A stretch of DNA of 64,000 nucleotides from Gonocerus acuteangulatus (taxonomy: Eukaryota > Arthropoda > Insecta > Hemiptera > Coreidae). The first letter of the stretch is position 1. The number at the start of each line of letters is the position of its first letter. The notes under the pieces are model-generated. The model had not been told where the DNA came from. It did no database searches and worked only from the letters and a program-made list of their open reading frames with translations. The stretch is from positions 71,236,732 to 71,300,731 of the forward strand of contig OX328130.1 in NCBI GenBank assembly GCA_946811695.1, read 5' to 3'. This document shows positions 45,045-57,137 of the stretch, piece by piece. The position numbers and the translations under genes were made by a program.

Positions 45045-46802
45045 CGCGTTCACTGCCCACGCCGGGGCGAGCTATACCTTCGCCGGGTGCCCTCGCCCCG
45101 GCTACCGGGGCCTCCTCCTACCTTCCGTTTTATTGCTCTAGCACAGGCTGTGCACCTCGCAGAGGGGTTTAGATTGCTTCTGGGCATTGCTAAGTAAATA
45201 AGTATTGAGGGAACGTCATTGGTTACTGAAGAAATTACTTTTTAGCGATAATTTCTTCAAAAGTTACGTGAGTTTCCAAGAAGAAAAAATTAAATGTGTA
45301 AAACCTTTTTATAATTATTCAGTACAGTTAATTATTGTGGAACGTTGTTCTTTAGATCCTAGAATGTCTGGACGTAGTGGAAAAATATAACAGCGGTCAT
45401 GGATTTTATTTAAGGTTGTAATTTTTTTTTAATATGTACATAACAAAACATTCTCTTATAACAGTTATAACAGATCCCATTGCTTTAATTCTGATTTAAT
45501 TAAATGAATAATTCTTCGTTTTAATGTCGTGTTTTGCATCTTTATAATATATTTCTCAGTTTACTAAAAATCGATTTACGGAAAGTGAAGCTACGTTGAC
45601 TAGTCGGCCGAAAGTGTCTCCTACTTTCGGGAAGACATGTCAACATAGCGCAACAGAAAGTAGTATCTCCTCTCCTGTTCCTTCAGGTACGAAACTATGA
45701 GTATTTGTAGTATTAAATTATAAAAATGGAGGAAAGAATTTAGAAAAATACTTATAAAATATTCTGATACGATTTTCGGGCATCGCCCTAAAAAGGAAAA
45801 GTTCAGAAAAAGGTATTTTACTTTTTTTTTTATTGAATGTTCAGGAGTCATTTTATATTTTTAGAGTAATAAAAACCGCTTTATTTTCACAGTAGAGGAA
45901 ATCCATGACATAATTTTCAATGCCTCTGATGACGAATTAGAAATCGATTCATAAATTATAAATCGAAAAAATTTAGATAGCTCATTTTTCAAGTAATCGT
46001 GCTAAAATCACATTTTTTGTACAACGCATTAGAGGGCCTGCCAAATCTATGGCCCTCTATGACTTCAGGCTGGTGATAATAGAAGCACTAGTCGACGGAC
46101 TGCCTCGAATTTGCCGGAACCTTGTCTGAAAGGTTACAAACGGTAAACAATTAGGAAGGGATGCAAAAACTGATCGGAAAAACAGAAAATTAGAGAAAAC
46201 ACGCTGTATTACTGTACTCATGGCTCAAATCAACCAGGACTTAGTTTAAGTTTCTGCTTTAGGGAATTTCGTAACTATAAGTAAGAATTGTTAGTATAAA
46301 TATAGGAATCAATGATTAGAATAGTATGTTAGTTAGTAAGATATTAGGAGCAGAAGGTAGATAATGAATAATAGTTATAGGTTTCACTAATAAATTAGGA
46401 AAATTGAAAATAAATAAAATAAAGTAATAATGGAAAATAAATTACACCTAAATCGCGTGTTTATTTATACAATAAAAGCATATTATATTGACTTTGGCAT
46501 AAGTATGATATCACTTTATTGGTATTTCTACATTAGATTGCCCAACAAAGACAATGATACGAACCATTTCAGTTAACTGTGTGAGACTAGAGTTGGTGCC
46601 CACGCCACGGCCACCGGGGTGAGACTTCGCACGGTGCCCTCGCCCCGGCTCCCGGGGCGTGCTTCAAACCGGATGTTAGCGTCATTAGAAATGCATTTCA
46701 ACTCATTATGCTTCATACTATTAGCTATTTATTAATGAAAATAATAAAAAAAAGTAGTTGGCTCCTGAGGAAGTTTTAAAATTTTGATGGGCAGTGAATG
46801 TG
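45045..46802. mobile_element. piggyBac-like element, internally decayed
   Basis: TTAA at 45041-45044 and 46803-46806 flank inverted ends CGCGTTCACTGCCCA and TGGGCAGTGAATGTG. GC-rich subterminal blocks (TGCCCTCGCCCCGGCT) occur at both ends. On the plus strand 45900-45955 reads VEEIHDIIFNASDDELEIDS, like the acidic N-terminus of piggyBac transposases. 46030-46130 reads RPAKSMALYDFRLVIIEAL. Most of the transposase is gone. Confidence 0.7.
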
Positions 46803-46949
46803 TTAAGTACGTTTATTGGAGCAAATAGAAAGCTTTAGGTCTTGTGGCCTTGAACCTGCCTTGCGGGTCTGTCCTCGTTGCCTAACCTCCGCGCCTTACC
46901 TAATGTACTCACTAACCAAGTGACCTATTTTGAACCATTTGCAGCACCA

Positions 46950-47022
46950 GGGGGCGTAGCTCAGATGGTAGAGCGCTCGCTTAGCATGCGAGAGGTACCG
47001 GGATCGATGCCCGGCGCCTCCA
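46950..47022 (+). tRNA. tRNA-Ala (anticodon AGC)
   Basis: A 73-nt cloverleaf without intron. The acceptor stem GGGGGCG pairs with CGCCTCC and includes the G3:U70 wobble that marks alanine tRNAs. The D arm reads TAGCTCAGATGGTAGAGC (A box). The anticodon stem CTCGC/GCGAG encloses loop TTAGCAT with anticodon AGC at 46983-46985. The T arm has GGGATCGATGCCC (B box). The discriminator is A. A run of ten T follows five bases downstream as a Pol III terminator. No mismatch is seen in any stem, so it looks functional and is not a SINE head. Confidence 0.96.
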
Positions 47023-47026
47023 AGAA

Positions 47027-47036
47027 TTTTTTTTTT
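47027..47036 (+). terminator. Pol III T-run after tRNA-Ala
   Basis: Ten consecutive T, beginning five bases after the tRNA discriminator base. Confidence 0.8.
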
Positions 47037-47511
47037 TGGTTTTCGGTTCATTGAAATATCGCTATGACAAACAAGAAAATTAAATAACTTATTTAAACTT
47101 TAATTATATGTCAGGAATTCAGCAGTGGACTACTAAATCTCCTAAGAAAAAAAAAGAGATAGATATTAAAAAGGTTGTGGAACTTTTAAGTGTCGTTTCT
47201 CCTAATGTCAAAAAAATTGATTTCAAGTATGTTGTCTTTTCTTCTCAAGTATTGTTCATGCAAATAACAAAAAATTAATATAAAAAAGTAAAAAGCAGAT
47301 GATAGCTACTTTATTAATGAAAGTCATAGACTCCCTAATGGAGAAAGTATCTTCAAGATATCAATAGATAATAGTCACGAAATGACGAAGAGAAATGATC
47401 AAGTAACTAATATAATATTCATAAATGCCTAGGTCATTAGGCTTCATTGAGATTATCAATTTTCCCAGTAGTCATTGGATCAAAAAATTGATTAATAATC
47501 CTAGTTTCTAA
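47037..47511. other. No recognised feature downstream of tRNA-Ala
   Basis: AT-rich; nothing identified. Confidence 0.4.
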
Positions 47512-48674
47512 AGGCCCAGCGCACACGTTCTGCAACTCGAGTTGCAAACTAGTTGCGTCTGAGACCAGTTTGCAACTGAAATGAAACTTCTTTCTGCTCA
47601 CGGTGCGACTTTTCTGCAATTAGAGTTGCAAACCAGTTGCGTATGAAATTAGTATGCAACTGAAACAAAACACCCGAGTATATTGGCTTGTTTTAAACCA
47701 ATTGCCCAACAGTTTCACAAGTGGTTTGTTTATTTAGTGAGTTACGTATTTTTTTGTAACTCACAAAGGGAGTATACAGCGATGGGGGTCACCAATATGA
47801 ACTATTTTCATTCTGGTGATTCTACTTGCAAAAAATGGTTGTCAAAATAAAAATAAAATGTTAACTTTTTTGCACATAACGTCAATCTCAGAACACGTAG
47901 AAACACCCTCATTGGAAGGAAATGTGTCAGATTATCGACCCTCCAAGTTTGGTTTGAATCGGGTAAATATTCTTTGAAATGTTGCCGGATTCTTGAATCT
48001 TTAACAAACTTATAAGGGCCCTCCCCCTTAGTGAAATTTAAAATACCCTTTTTTTTTATTTTTGTAATATTCACAAAATTTGAATTTAGGGGTTTTTTAA
48101 TGTGCTAAAAACGAATCTGACATCCGTTTTTAAATCAAAAATTGCTTCACGTTAAGTTCTTGATGGCACATATTGTTATTGGCTATATGGCTCAAATACA
48201 CTTTACTTAAAACTGCCTTTATTCACATAACCCAAGATTACATAGCTGAAAAACATATGTAATAAATAAACCTTCATGTAACTAAGCAACCACAAATATC
48301 GATAGAATGCACGGCTGTCCGACGAAAGTCTCGTACAACTCAAATGCAACGCAACTGCAACCGCGGGCCCACGGTTGCATGTGACTGGTTTGAAATCGTC
48401 AAAAACAAGTTGCGTCGTGTGCGCCTGCCCATTGAAATACATTGCCATGGTCGCAAAAGAGTTGCGCGTGCAACTGGAGTTGCAAACGAGTTGCATCGTG
48501 TGCGATGGGCCTTAACATATGTTTGGTGTCAGGTTAGTTTGAAATCGTCAAAAACCAGTTGCGTCGTGTGCGCCTGTCCATTGAAATACATTGCCGAGGT
48601 CGCAAAATAGTTGCGCGTGCAACTAGTTTGCAACTGGAGTTGCAAAACAGTCTCACCGTGTGCGCTGGGCCTAA
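47512..48674. mobile_element. MITE with AGGCCCAGCGCACACG ends and GTTGCAA arrays
   Basis: AAGGCCCAGCGCACACG at the left and CGTGTGCGCTGGGCCT at the right are inverted. Both arms are packed with GTTGCAA/TTGCAAC words (AACTCGAGTTGCAAACTAG; GCAACTGGAGTTGCAAA). The right arm has a ~180-bp duplication (GTTGCGTCGTGTGCGCCTG appears twice). Superfamily uncertain. Confidence 0.7.
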
Positions 48675-48855
48675 GCGTCTTATCCTTGTGTTTCCACCAT
48701 CTGCAGACTGGTGATAACTCCTACATACATCTTCTTAACATACATATGTTTGTTCAGGGTACCATGTCCGAGAGAGTTTCTACTGTCTCTCTAAAGTCTC
48801 ATCTGGCCATACCCAGGAAGGTGTCATTCTGTTAATTACTAGACCAAATGTCAGC

Positions 48856-49029
48856 AGGGTCACCCAGTGGTCTAGTGGCTAACGCTTTAGTTTCCGATGA
48901 GGGATGTGGTGGGTTCGATTCTCACCGGCGCGCCGGCAGGAATTTTCTAATCTCAGGGCTCGTTGAGAAAATTCCTCGCTGCACTTTGGATGTGGCCTAG
49001 ATGTCGATGCGCCGTAAAAATAAAAAAAT
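48856..49029 (+). mobile_element. tRNA-headed SINE, copy 3
   Basis: A box TGGTCTAGTGGCTAACGC, B box GGTTCGATTCTCACC, shared body AATCTCAGGGCTCGTTGAG and A-rich tail. TCAGC flanks both sides as a short possible duplication. Confidence 0.82.
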
Positions 49030-49825
49030 CAGCTAGCTTAATGAGAGTGACAATTGCAGACGGACCGTAGTGAACGGCTTGTCTACAAACATGTTAATGA
49101 GTAGGTACTTGTCATTTGTTATAAGGCCAGCTACAAGCACCATGTCTCGTAATGGAAATGTCCCTTATAGCAGAAAGTTGGCTTTCCTGTCCTTTTATAA
49201 TTACTTAATTAGTCTTAGTGTCTCTGAAGAGGCATCAAACTGAATGTGGAACTTGTAGGACAATTTTAATAAAATAACTAGTATGTAAAAGTGTTTGTTT
49301 TTTAATTTATCAATTGACTTTTAGCCTTTTTTATAAAATGAAAGTAGTTTCATCATGTCCATCAGCTAAATTTAGGAAGATCCAAATGATAAGGAGTTAG
49401 ATGGAGTGTGTAAACAATCGATTAATGTTCAATGTATAAACACTATCGATCTGTATTAATCGGAGGACATGACCTCACATCATACTAAACCCTTCCATGT
49501 GGTCTGTACTGTCACGGAAATTGATAACACGCTTTCTTATCAATCGAAAGGCTGAATCACTAAGCAAACAAGCTAGAACTTCAAATTCTATGAATTATTA
49601 CTCCTAAATTGAGGGGATCAGATATTTTGGGTTGATTAATATTAATTAAATTAATTGGTTTCACACACGCTAAAACTCTCCTTATTTTAGACACTTTTTT
49701 ATAATAATTTATTGAATAGAGAAGTAGTATTAATTGGGCTCCATATTGGGCATTCTCTACCTAAGGGTGCTTACAGAGTGCAACGTAGAGAAAGCAAAGA
49801 GCATAAGATTAGACGAGTTCACTAA
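49030..49825. other. No recognised feature
   Basis: Nothing identified. Confidence 0.45.
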
Positions 49826-49833
49826 ACAGCAGG

Positions 49834-50298
49834 GGTAAATGTGAAGACGAGGGTTCTAGGCACCGATTATTTTGAAAGTTTGCAGTATATCGTATTTTGA
49901 TGCACGAAACACGAATCCGTTAAAAAAAACTCGCTCTCAACTAGAAAAGAAGTTATGAAGCACTAAAGTTCACTGTTATTGAGGTTGAAGTTGGCGTAAA
50001 CAGCGTATTTGTAAACACGCTCAAGCGCAGACATGAAACAAAGAACTGTCATTTGAAATGTTGATAAACCATTTATAACCTCCATAAAATCGGAATTCTA
50101 TCCATAACAGCGAGTTGGATTGACTAGTGTTGATATCTTCTTGAGCGAGCATGGCGAGCGGAAACGCATAGCGAGTGTGCCAAAAAGTCGTCCTAGGCAT
50201 TCATTTTAATATATATGATTATTAATACGCTGTTTACGCCAACTTTTATAACAGTTAACTTTAGTGCTTAATAACTTCTTTCCTAGTTGGGAGCGAGC

Positions 50299-50373
<75 letters not shown>

Positions 50374-50458
50374 GGATTCGTGTTTAGTGCATCAAAATAC
50401 GTTATAGTGCAAAATTTCAAAATAATCGGTGCCTAGAACCCTCGTCTTCACATTTACC
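49834..50458. mobile_element. GGTAAA-family palindromic MITE, copy D3
   Basis: Arms start GGTAAATGTGAAGACGAGGG and end CTCGTCTTCACATTTACC. Flanked by ACAGCAGG and CCAGCAGG (7/8 match of an 8-bp duplication). The right arm holds a 69-base T homopolymer where the left arm has 8 A. Confidence 0.82.
50302..50370. repeat. 69-base poly(T) run
   Basis: Uninterrupted T homopolymer inside D3. Confidence 0.9.
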
Positions 50459-50467
50459 CCAGCAGGT

Positions 50468-50655
50468 TTACTCAGGACTGAAATTATTAAAATATGCACC
50501 TACCGGTGGAAATTTCTTTTTCGGGGAACAATCTTCTTTTTCTTTGTCTACCTCTTGTGCCATTTCTAAATGTCGAAGTGCCTCCATAAATTGTAGCCAT
50601 TCCTTCCGGTTCCTGCAAAGCTGCTTTATCTGCCTATTTTCCCTCCAATCCTCTG
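50468..50655 (-). pseudogene. Unidentified coding-like fragment
   Basis: The minus frame reads PEDWRENRQIKQLCRNRKEW, LQFMEALRHLEMAQEVDKEK and ends in a stop at 50468. Composition is protein-like (charged, W at spacing), but I do not recognise the family; a retroelement C-terminus is possible. The N-terminal codons derive from B6 and are not part of it. Confidence 0.35.
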
Positions 50656-50661
50656 GATGTT

Positions 50662-50819
50662 TTAGCGCGGTTCCTCCCTCCCCCATAGGGAGGAACCCCG
50701 CTTATAAGGTTGATACAATGAAACAATCCGGAAGTGCCGACTAGAAAATTTTGCGTTTCAGAACCCCTAGAAACCGAAAATAACGGTGGTTCAAATTTGT
50801 ATATATATATATATGTATA

Positions 50820-50898
<79 letters not shown>

Positions 50899-52569
50899 CT
50901 GTTCGCTCTCTAAATAGAAGACGAATGGTCCGATTGTGATGAAATTCGGTACAAAAATCCGTCGTCTAATTTGAAAGGTCAAGTTCGTTAGCCAGCAGAA
51001 TCCGCCCACTGGAAGATGGCGTTTGGGGCGAAATTCGCGCAAAAAAAATCGTAACGCTTACGTTTTTGAGTTCATAAGCTTGTAAGTACTCGTTTTATAG
51101 GCTTCTTGGGCTAGGAAAACGAATGAAACCATTTTCAAGGCGATAGCTTTAACCGTTTTCGAGAAAATTGGAAAAATAGTTTTTGAATACCGTTTTTGGT
51201 TTGGGTACTTAGAATCATGGGATTCAGTTGAAACATTTTCTGCATGTTCTACTTTCATTAAAACTAATGTGTTGAAATTTTTGTTACGTTTGGAGTTTAG
51301 GAAGGGTTAGAATAAAATATTTTATTAACAGACATAAAACGTTTTGGTAACTTTGTATACTTTCCTTAATATCTCGAAAATGGTTGAGAATCATTGGAAA
51401 CGGAAGATGACCATTAGAAAGCTCACTTAATGCTCTTCAAAAATGGTTCTGATGAAAGTTTTGATTAGGCGATGTCAATCGGAGAAATAAGTGCTTAAAA
51501 CTTTAAAGTAATTGATTCCGCTTATTCGAACTGTTCTTTTTGTCTTTGATTTTGGTACTTAGAATTATGGGATTCAGTTGAAACATTTTCTGCACGTTCG
51601 AATTGTATCAACACTAATATGTTGAAATTTTAGTTACGTTTGGAGTAAAGGAAGGGTTAGAATAAAATATTTTATTAACAGACAAGAAAAGTTTTGGTAA
51701 CCTTTTATACTTTCGTTAGTATCTCGAAAACCGTTGAGAATCTTGGTAAACGGATGGTTTCCATTCGAAAGCTTACTAAATGCTCTAGAAAACAGGTTCT
51801 GAAGAAAGTTTTGATTAGGCGATGTCAAACGGAGAAATAAGTACATATAACTTAGAAGTTTGATAAACGATAATTGATTTCGGTAATTTATACGGTTCTT
51901 TTTGTCTGTTTTTATTTCTTGTTATTTTGTTATTGCTTCTAGGAGGAGGATGTATTTCTCAATAAAACAGGGGAATAAATACAAATTCTTTGAACCTGTA
52001 ACAGAACTGAAAACGTAAATATTCTCTGTGTAGAGTCAGTCCGGGTCGAGGTAGTAGGCCGGTTCAGGTAGGCTGGTATTGCACTTCATAAATCAAGATT
52101 CATTGTTCTCATCAAGCATTCTAGGACAGCTGACAGTTACCTTTACCTGTAGGAAGTCATGCAGCCAAATTCTGTACTAGAAATATAATTATATTTTGTG
52201 GTTGAATGTGGCCGTAGTTCAATAAAAAATAACACTACTTTCTCATTTTCATGTACAATTTTATTTTGTTTAATTGCATTTAAAAGTAAAATGGATATGT
52301 TAGCACTGCAAGTTAAGTAAATTAGAAATATATTCGTAGAAGAGTCTTCATAGACCGAAACTTGGGACGGCAGAAAGAGTAATTTCTGCGTAGGATAGTT
52401 TCATCCCTAGCCGAAAGTCATGTTTTTTTTTTTTTTTTTTTTTTTTCATATTTGTTTACATTAGGAATGATGCAAACAAAGTAATAACTGTTTCTATTCT
52501 AAGTCTACAAAATAACACTAGGGATATGAATGGAACCGCGCTAAGATGACGCAGTTCCTGCGAGTCGGA
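50662..52569 (-). mobile_element. Family B Helentron-like element, copy B6
   Basis: Left hairpin end TTAGCGCGGTTCCTCCC, (TA)n at 50799-50894, interior ATATCTCGAAAATGGTTGA units, right end GACGCAGTTCCTGCGAGTCGGA. The sequence is very close to B3. Confidence 0.8.
50799..50894. repeat. (TA)n microsatellite in B6
   Basis: TA run with few interruptions. Confidence 0.95.
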
Positions 52570-52579
52570 CTTTTTTTTC

Positions 52580-53227
52580 TTTTGGACTAATTTTGCCGGA
52601 GAAGTTGCAGCTATAAGCGAAGCTTCGAATGCCCTTATCTCTCTTGGCATCGAACGAAAAGTAGTATTTTTATCAGACTTTTCTGCTGCCCTCCAGGCTT
52701 TGACTTCACAAGAGTGTCAACATGATGACCTAATTATAAAATTCAGGGAAACACTTTTAAGGCTTCAATAAGCTGCCGAAATCCGACTACAATGGGTACC
52801 TGGTCATTGCAATATATAGGGGAATGAAGAATCCGACAGGCTAGCCAAAGAAGGATGCAAAATGAGCCAACCACTTCTTCCCGTCACTTTCACAAATATA
52901 TGCCATGTAATCTCTTCCAGTTTAAGGACAGCTATTGTGGATTCTTGGAGAAATGCTGCAGTTGGAAAAATATGGGAGGGAATAATATCCAAACCAATCC
53001 CCGACATCCTTCCGCTAGGAATTGCAGTGGCTACCTTTAGGATGGCTACAGGACACGATTACCAGCAGAGCTATTTACATAGGATAGGTTTAGCAGATTC
53101 TCCAACCTGTCCACTGTGCTGTCAGGAGGACGGGATTGCAGATCACATTACTCAGCTGTGCAGGTGGACACTGGAAATGCCACCACAGAAGGACACACAC
53201 AGCTTTACTGGGTGTCATGGCGTCTAA
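52580..53227 (+). pseudogene. Non-LTR retrotransposon RNase H and C-terminal domain, copy L5
   Basis: One plus frame with two in-frame stops (near 52770 and 52816) reads NFAGEVAAISEASNALISLG, FLSDFSAALQAL and QWVPGHCNI*GNEESDRLAK. These are the RNase H signature residues (E after the first strand, S-D, H and D). It continues to ATFRMATGHDYQQSYLHRIG and CPLCCQEDGIADHITQLC, the zinc-finger-like C-terminus of non-LTR ORF2. It is preceded immediately by B6, so its 5' part is absent. Confidence 0.85.
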
Positions 53228-53850
53228 AGGCTCAACTGCCAAGGACGGGCGTTGGATGAAGAAGAAGAAGGATATTTTCCTTGTGAGTTATTCCTCAAGT
53301 TCCCAGAAGGTCGAGTTCAAGAACTTTCTTCGGTTCCCTTTCATCGTCCATGCAACACACGTGCGCAAACCATTTTATTTATTTATTCACGGAGCTTCAC
53401 AACGGCAAGGTAATTTGCTGAAAAACCATTTAAGCTCCCATGAATCGAATGTGGTCGCTAGTTATATCACTTCAAAGTGTTCACTAATTCTTTCGTTTCT
53501 GAATTAATCTTTTCTTGTCTTCCCAACAGCTCTCCTCGGAAACTTCATTTCTGCTGCAGTAATGCGGCTGGTTTGCTTATGTAGCATTACCCAACATCCC
53601 ATGCGTAAGGGTCGGGTGATGGACAGAATTTCGTATGTGTCTTTTAGCAACCTTACTCATTCTCGGTGGTCAATTGAACTATTGCCACAGAATCCTGTAG
53701 ACATTCTGACCAATAAATCTTGGTCAGTCTTGCCAGAGGGACTTATTACTATCTCTAAGAAAGTTAACTCCGACACAATTTCTAATTCCTGAATTTGCAG
53801 ATCAAATGAACTCTTGTTCTTCTCGGGACAGAACCACGACCCACACAAAC
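53228..53850. other. No recognised feature
   Basis: Nothing identified. Confidence 0.4.
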
Positions 53851-54102
53851 ATTTTTTGATTTTTTTTTTCCATGGGACATTTTTTGTGAATATTTGCAAT
53901 TTTTTTTTTGTGAATGTATTTGTATTCGCAGGAAACTTTGCGAATAAAATTTTATTTGTATTTTTATATTTAATATTCGTGAATACAAATAAATTCCTAT
54001 TCACACTTATGAATAAGAATTTATTTATAAGCTTCTTTACAAATATATGAAGTACGAATAAATTCGTATTTTTATTTATAAATGAAATTATGCCCATCTC
54101 TG
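53851..54102 (-). mobile_element. AT-rich hAT-like MITE G4, one arm
   Basis: The right end TTATGCCCATCTCTG is complete, with AAATAAATTCCTATTCACAC internally. Only one arm is present. Confidence 0.7.
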
Positions 54103-54937
54103 AAATCGAGACAGTTACATTGCTGGTGTTTTGAATCTGATTGGTTACAAGGTGTTCCGGAGGGAAATGAACTTAAAGTAAATTACTTGTCAACTTTCTC
54201 TTAGTTAGTGTCATTTCCATCAATTATAAAGCAATTTATTCAATACTAGGAAAATAATTAACATTAGTAATTATTAAAGCCTTTAGAGCGGGAGAAAATT
54301 TAATAAAAGAAATGTCAAACAGAAAAGGCAATTCAATTTTATTTAATCAATTTGCGTTGAAAAAAAAAAATATGACAGGTTTATTGATTTTATTTCACCC
54401 AAAACTTGCGCAATCTACTTTATTAAATTCATTTTTTTTTTTATATTTAAAATTAATGGCAGAATCATTTATCTATAATCGGTTTTGTCTTGGTGAAGAG
54501 TTATTAACGTTTCATTGTTACAATAATGCCCTCCTTTTATGCTAAGCATTGGGGTCAGACGAAACAATAAATTAATTATCAATGTGATTCTAAAACTACA
54601 GGTCATTATTGACTATGGTCTGGGATAATAAACAAATGATTATAACCTAAAATATTTTACCTCGGTGATATTGTTAGTTTTAAATAGATATAATTTAATT
54701 TGAAATATATATCATATTTGGTCATTGGTAATTGGTCATAGTATGTTAGGAGTACTATTTGCTAATATTAAAACACAATACAAAACCAATTTCACCCCCC
54801 TTATTTCTCTCTAAAGGGAAATCATTTTGAACATGATAATGATATTTGAAAAGTAAATAAAAAACGGTTATTCATTTCTTGTAAAAATTGTACACTAACA
54901 ATAATCTGTAATTTCCGGGCATGTTACCGATAACAAA
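54103..54937. other. No recognised feature
   Basis: AT-rich; nothing identified. Confidence 0.4.
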
Positions 54938-54945
54938 CTTCCGTT

Positions 54946-55551
54946 CATGGACGTATATAAGGGGGGGGGGGCTGAGGGGGCTGCAGCCCCCCCCCCCGAA
55001 ATTTTGATTTGATCGGTAAAATTTTCATAAAACCCTTAAAAATAAATTAAATAAGATCATTTAGTTCATAAAACATATTCTATTTTGTTGAGAGGAGATG
55101 GTTGACCGTGGCTGATTCAAGGCAGGGATTGTCGGGGTTCGGTCACTGCTACTTAATAAAACTACATTCCTTGAGAGGAGATGGTTGACCGTGGATGATT
55201 CAAGGTAGGGATTGTCGGGGTTCGGTCACTGCTACTTAATAAAACTACATTCCTTGAGAGGAGATCGTTGACCGTAGATGATGCAAAGTAGGGATTGTCG
55301 GGGTTCGGTCACTGCCACTTAATAAAACTACATTTTACCGTGAAAATGGTTTTATTGTTGACGACAATTTTATTGTTGTTTCGGCTTGAGATTCAAGCCT
55401 TATATTATATTTTGGGTGTAATAGCGTTTAAGTTGGCTAAAACCCTTCCAAGATATAAATTGTTAGTATTCCATAAACCGGAAATGGTCTCAGCCCCCCC
55501 CCCCGAAATTTTCTCAGCCTCCTCCGAAATTATTTTCTATATACGCCCATG
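54946..55551 (-). mobile_element. CATGGGCGTATA-family MITE, copy C4, with nested insert
   Basis: Ends CATGGACGTATATAAG and CTATATACGCCCATG, with exact 8-bp duplication CTTCCGTT at 54938-54945 and 55552-55559. The family sequence is interrupted at ~55088-55412 by a Penelope-type fragment flanked by TATTTTG on both sides. Confidence 0.9.
55088..55412 (-). mobile_element. Penelope-type terminal fragment with 83-bp triplication
   Basis: Three 83-bp units (55088, 55171, 55254) start TTGAGAGGAGATGGTTGACC and contain GGGATTGTCGGGGTTCGGTC. They are followed by TTTATTGTTGACGACAATTT and, on the minus strand, GGCTTGAATCTCAAGCCGAAAC, the ribozyme-like helix II and GAAAC without the CTGATGA half. Confidence 0.65.
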
Positions 55552-55559
55552 CTTCCGTT

Positions 55560-56038
55560 AAACTTTTGTGTCACCCGTGGTCCAAGATTTCGACCCCAGC
55601 TATATGACATGTCAATATGTAACGTTATTATTATTTATTATTTATATTAAAATATACCATTATTTATTTATATAAAATATACATATATGTATGTATATAT
55701 GTATTAAACTACATATCTGTTCTTTACTACCATATCACTGACTGATACTAGACACAAGGCATATTAAACACAGATCTCCTTACAAAATTTCACAACACAA
55801 AACTAGCAAAGTTAAAATCTGTTAAATTGTATAATTTGTTAGTATATCCTACTATTTGTATGATTAAAGAAATAAGTAGAATAGTATTCTCCTATGTCTA
55901 GCAGTAGAATAAACTATATAAATATAGGGTAATGTATATCTGTATACTTTGATGTATATATATAATAATGCTTTTGTATGCAGATATGTAATAATCTAAT
56001 TGTATCTACGTATATATGTATTTATATGTGTAGGCATT

Positions 56039-56105
<67 letters not shown>

Positions 56106-56619
56106 AATGATTGTTCTGAGCAAGTCGCTACAGTTGCGAAAAGCTCATAAAATAAATATTAAAAAAAAAATATGTAACGTGAATTTCTCAATGGTTACTA
56201 GTGTTTGAACATACAATTTACGTATATATTGAATACATGAGTTTATTGTGCAATTTTAAGGACCCAATTGCTAAAAGGTTATATAAAAAACGTTCTACGT
56301 TATTTATTATATTTCTGCGGGTTGACCAACTGGCGTGGATTAACTTCAGTTGATCACAGACATATGGTCCTGTCTAGCAAAGCTAACAACACCAACCACT
56401 AACCTGAATTTCATTCGCGTCATTGATCTGACGAAAAGAACAGCACATAATTTACATTTGACAAAAATATTTACCAATCAGTTGAATATATTTTAACAAC
56501 ATAGTTGACTAAGGAACAGTAACAAGTTTTTACAAGGTTCCGGGAAAATAAAATAAAATAGACTTACGGTTCTGTCTAGCACATCATCAGACATTTAAAC
56601 TGATTTGTATGTATTTTAT
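55560..56619. other. AT-rich DNA with microsatellite
   Basis: (TA)n at 56045-56081 runs into (TG)n at 56081-56105. No coding signal. Confidence 0.5.
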
Positions 56620-56770
56620 TTCTTAAAATATTTCAACTGAATCCCACGATTCTAAGTATACAAACCGAAAATTACAAGTTGCAAAAATATTTTTTTCACT
56701 TTTCTCAAGAACAGTTACAGATATCGCCTTAAAAATGGTTTCTACCGTAACTGTAGTCCTATGAATTAAT
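56620..56770 (+). mobile_element. Family B internal fragment
   Basis: TCAACTGAATCCCACGATTC, TTTTCTCAAGAACAGTTA and CGCCTTAAAAATGGTTTC match the B interior in plus sense. No ends are present. Confidence 0.6.
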
Positions 56771-56897
56771 ATTTCTCAAATTCAGATATTTCTGAATTAT
56801 TTTTAACAAGCTATCTTTAAATTTTCATGTTTTAAAACTGATCCTCATTGGGGGGGGGGGGGGGGGGGGTCACGTCATGTTTTGTTGACAATCGAAG

Positions 56898-57137
56898 CAT
56901 GGGCGTATACAGGAAATAATTTGGGGGTATGGAATATTAACAATCTAGAACTTGGAATAGTATTAGCAACTAAAATAACAGTATTAGCTATTATACCCAA
57001 AATAAAATATTTTTTATGAACTAAGTGATCTTATTTAATTTATTTTTAAGGGGTTTATGACACATTTTTACCGATCAAATCAAGATTCCAAAGGGGGAGG
57101 GCACATCCCCCTCAGCCCGCCCTTATAAACGCCCATG
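56898..57137 (+). mobile_element. CATGGGCGTATA-family MITE, copy C5
   Basis: Ends CATGGGCGTATACAGG and CCTTATAAACGCCCATG. The family interior is complete and there is no clear flanking duplication. Confidence 0.75.
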
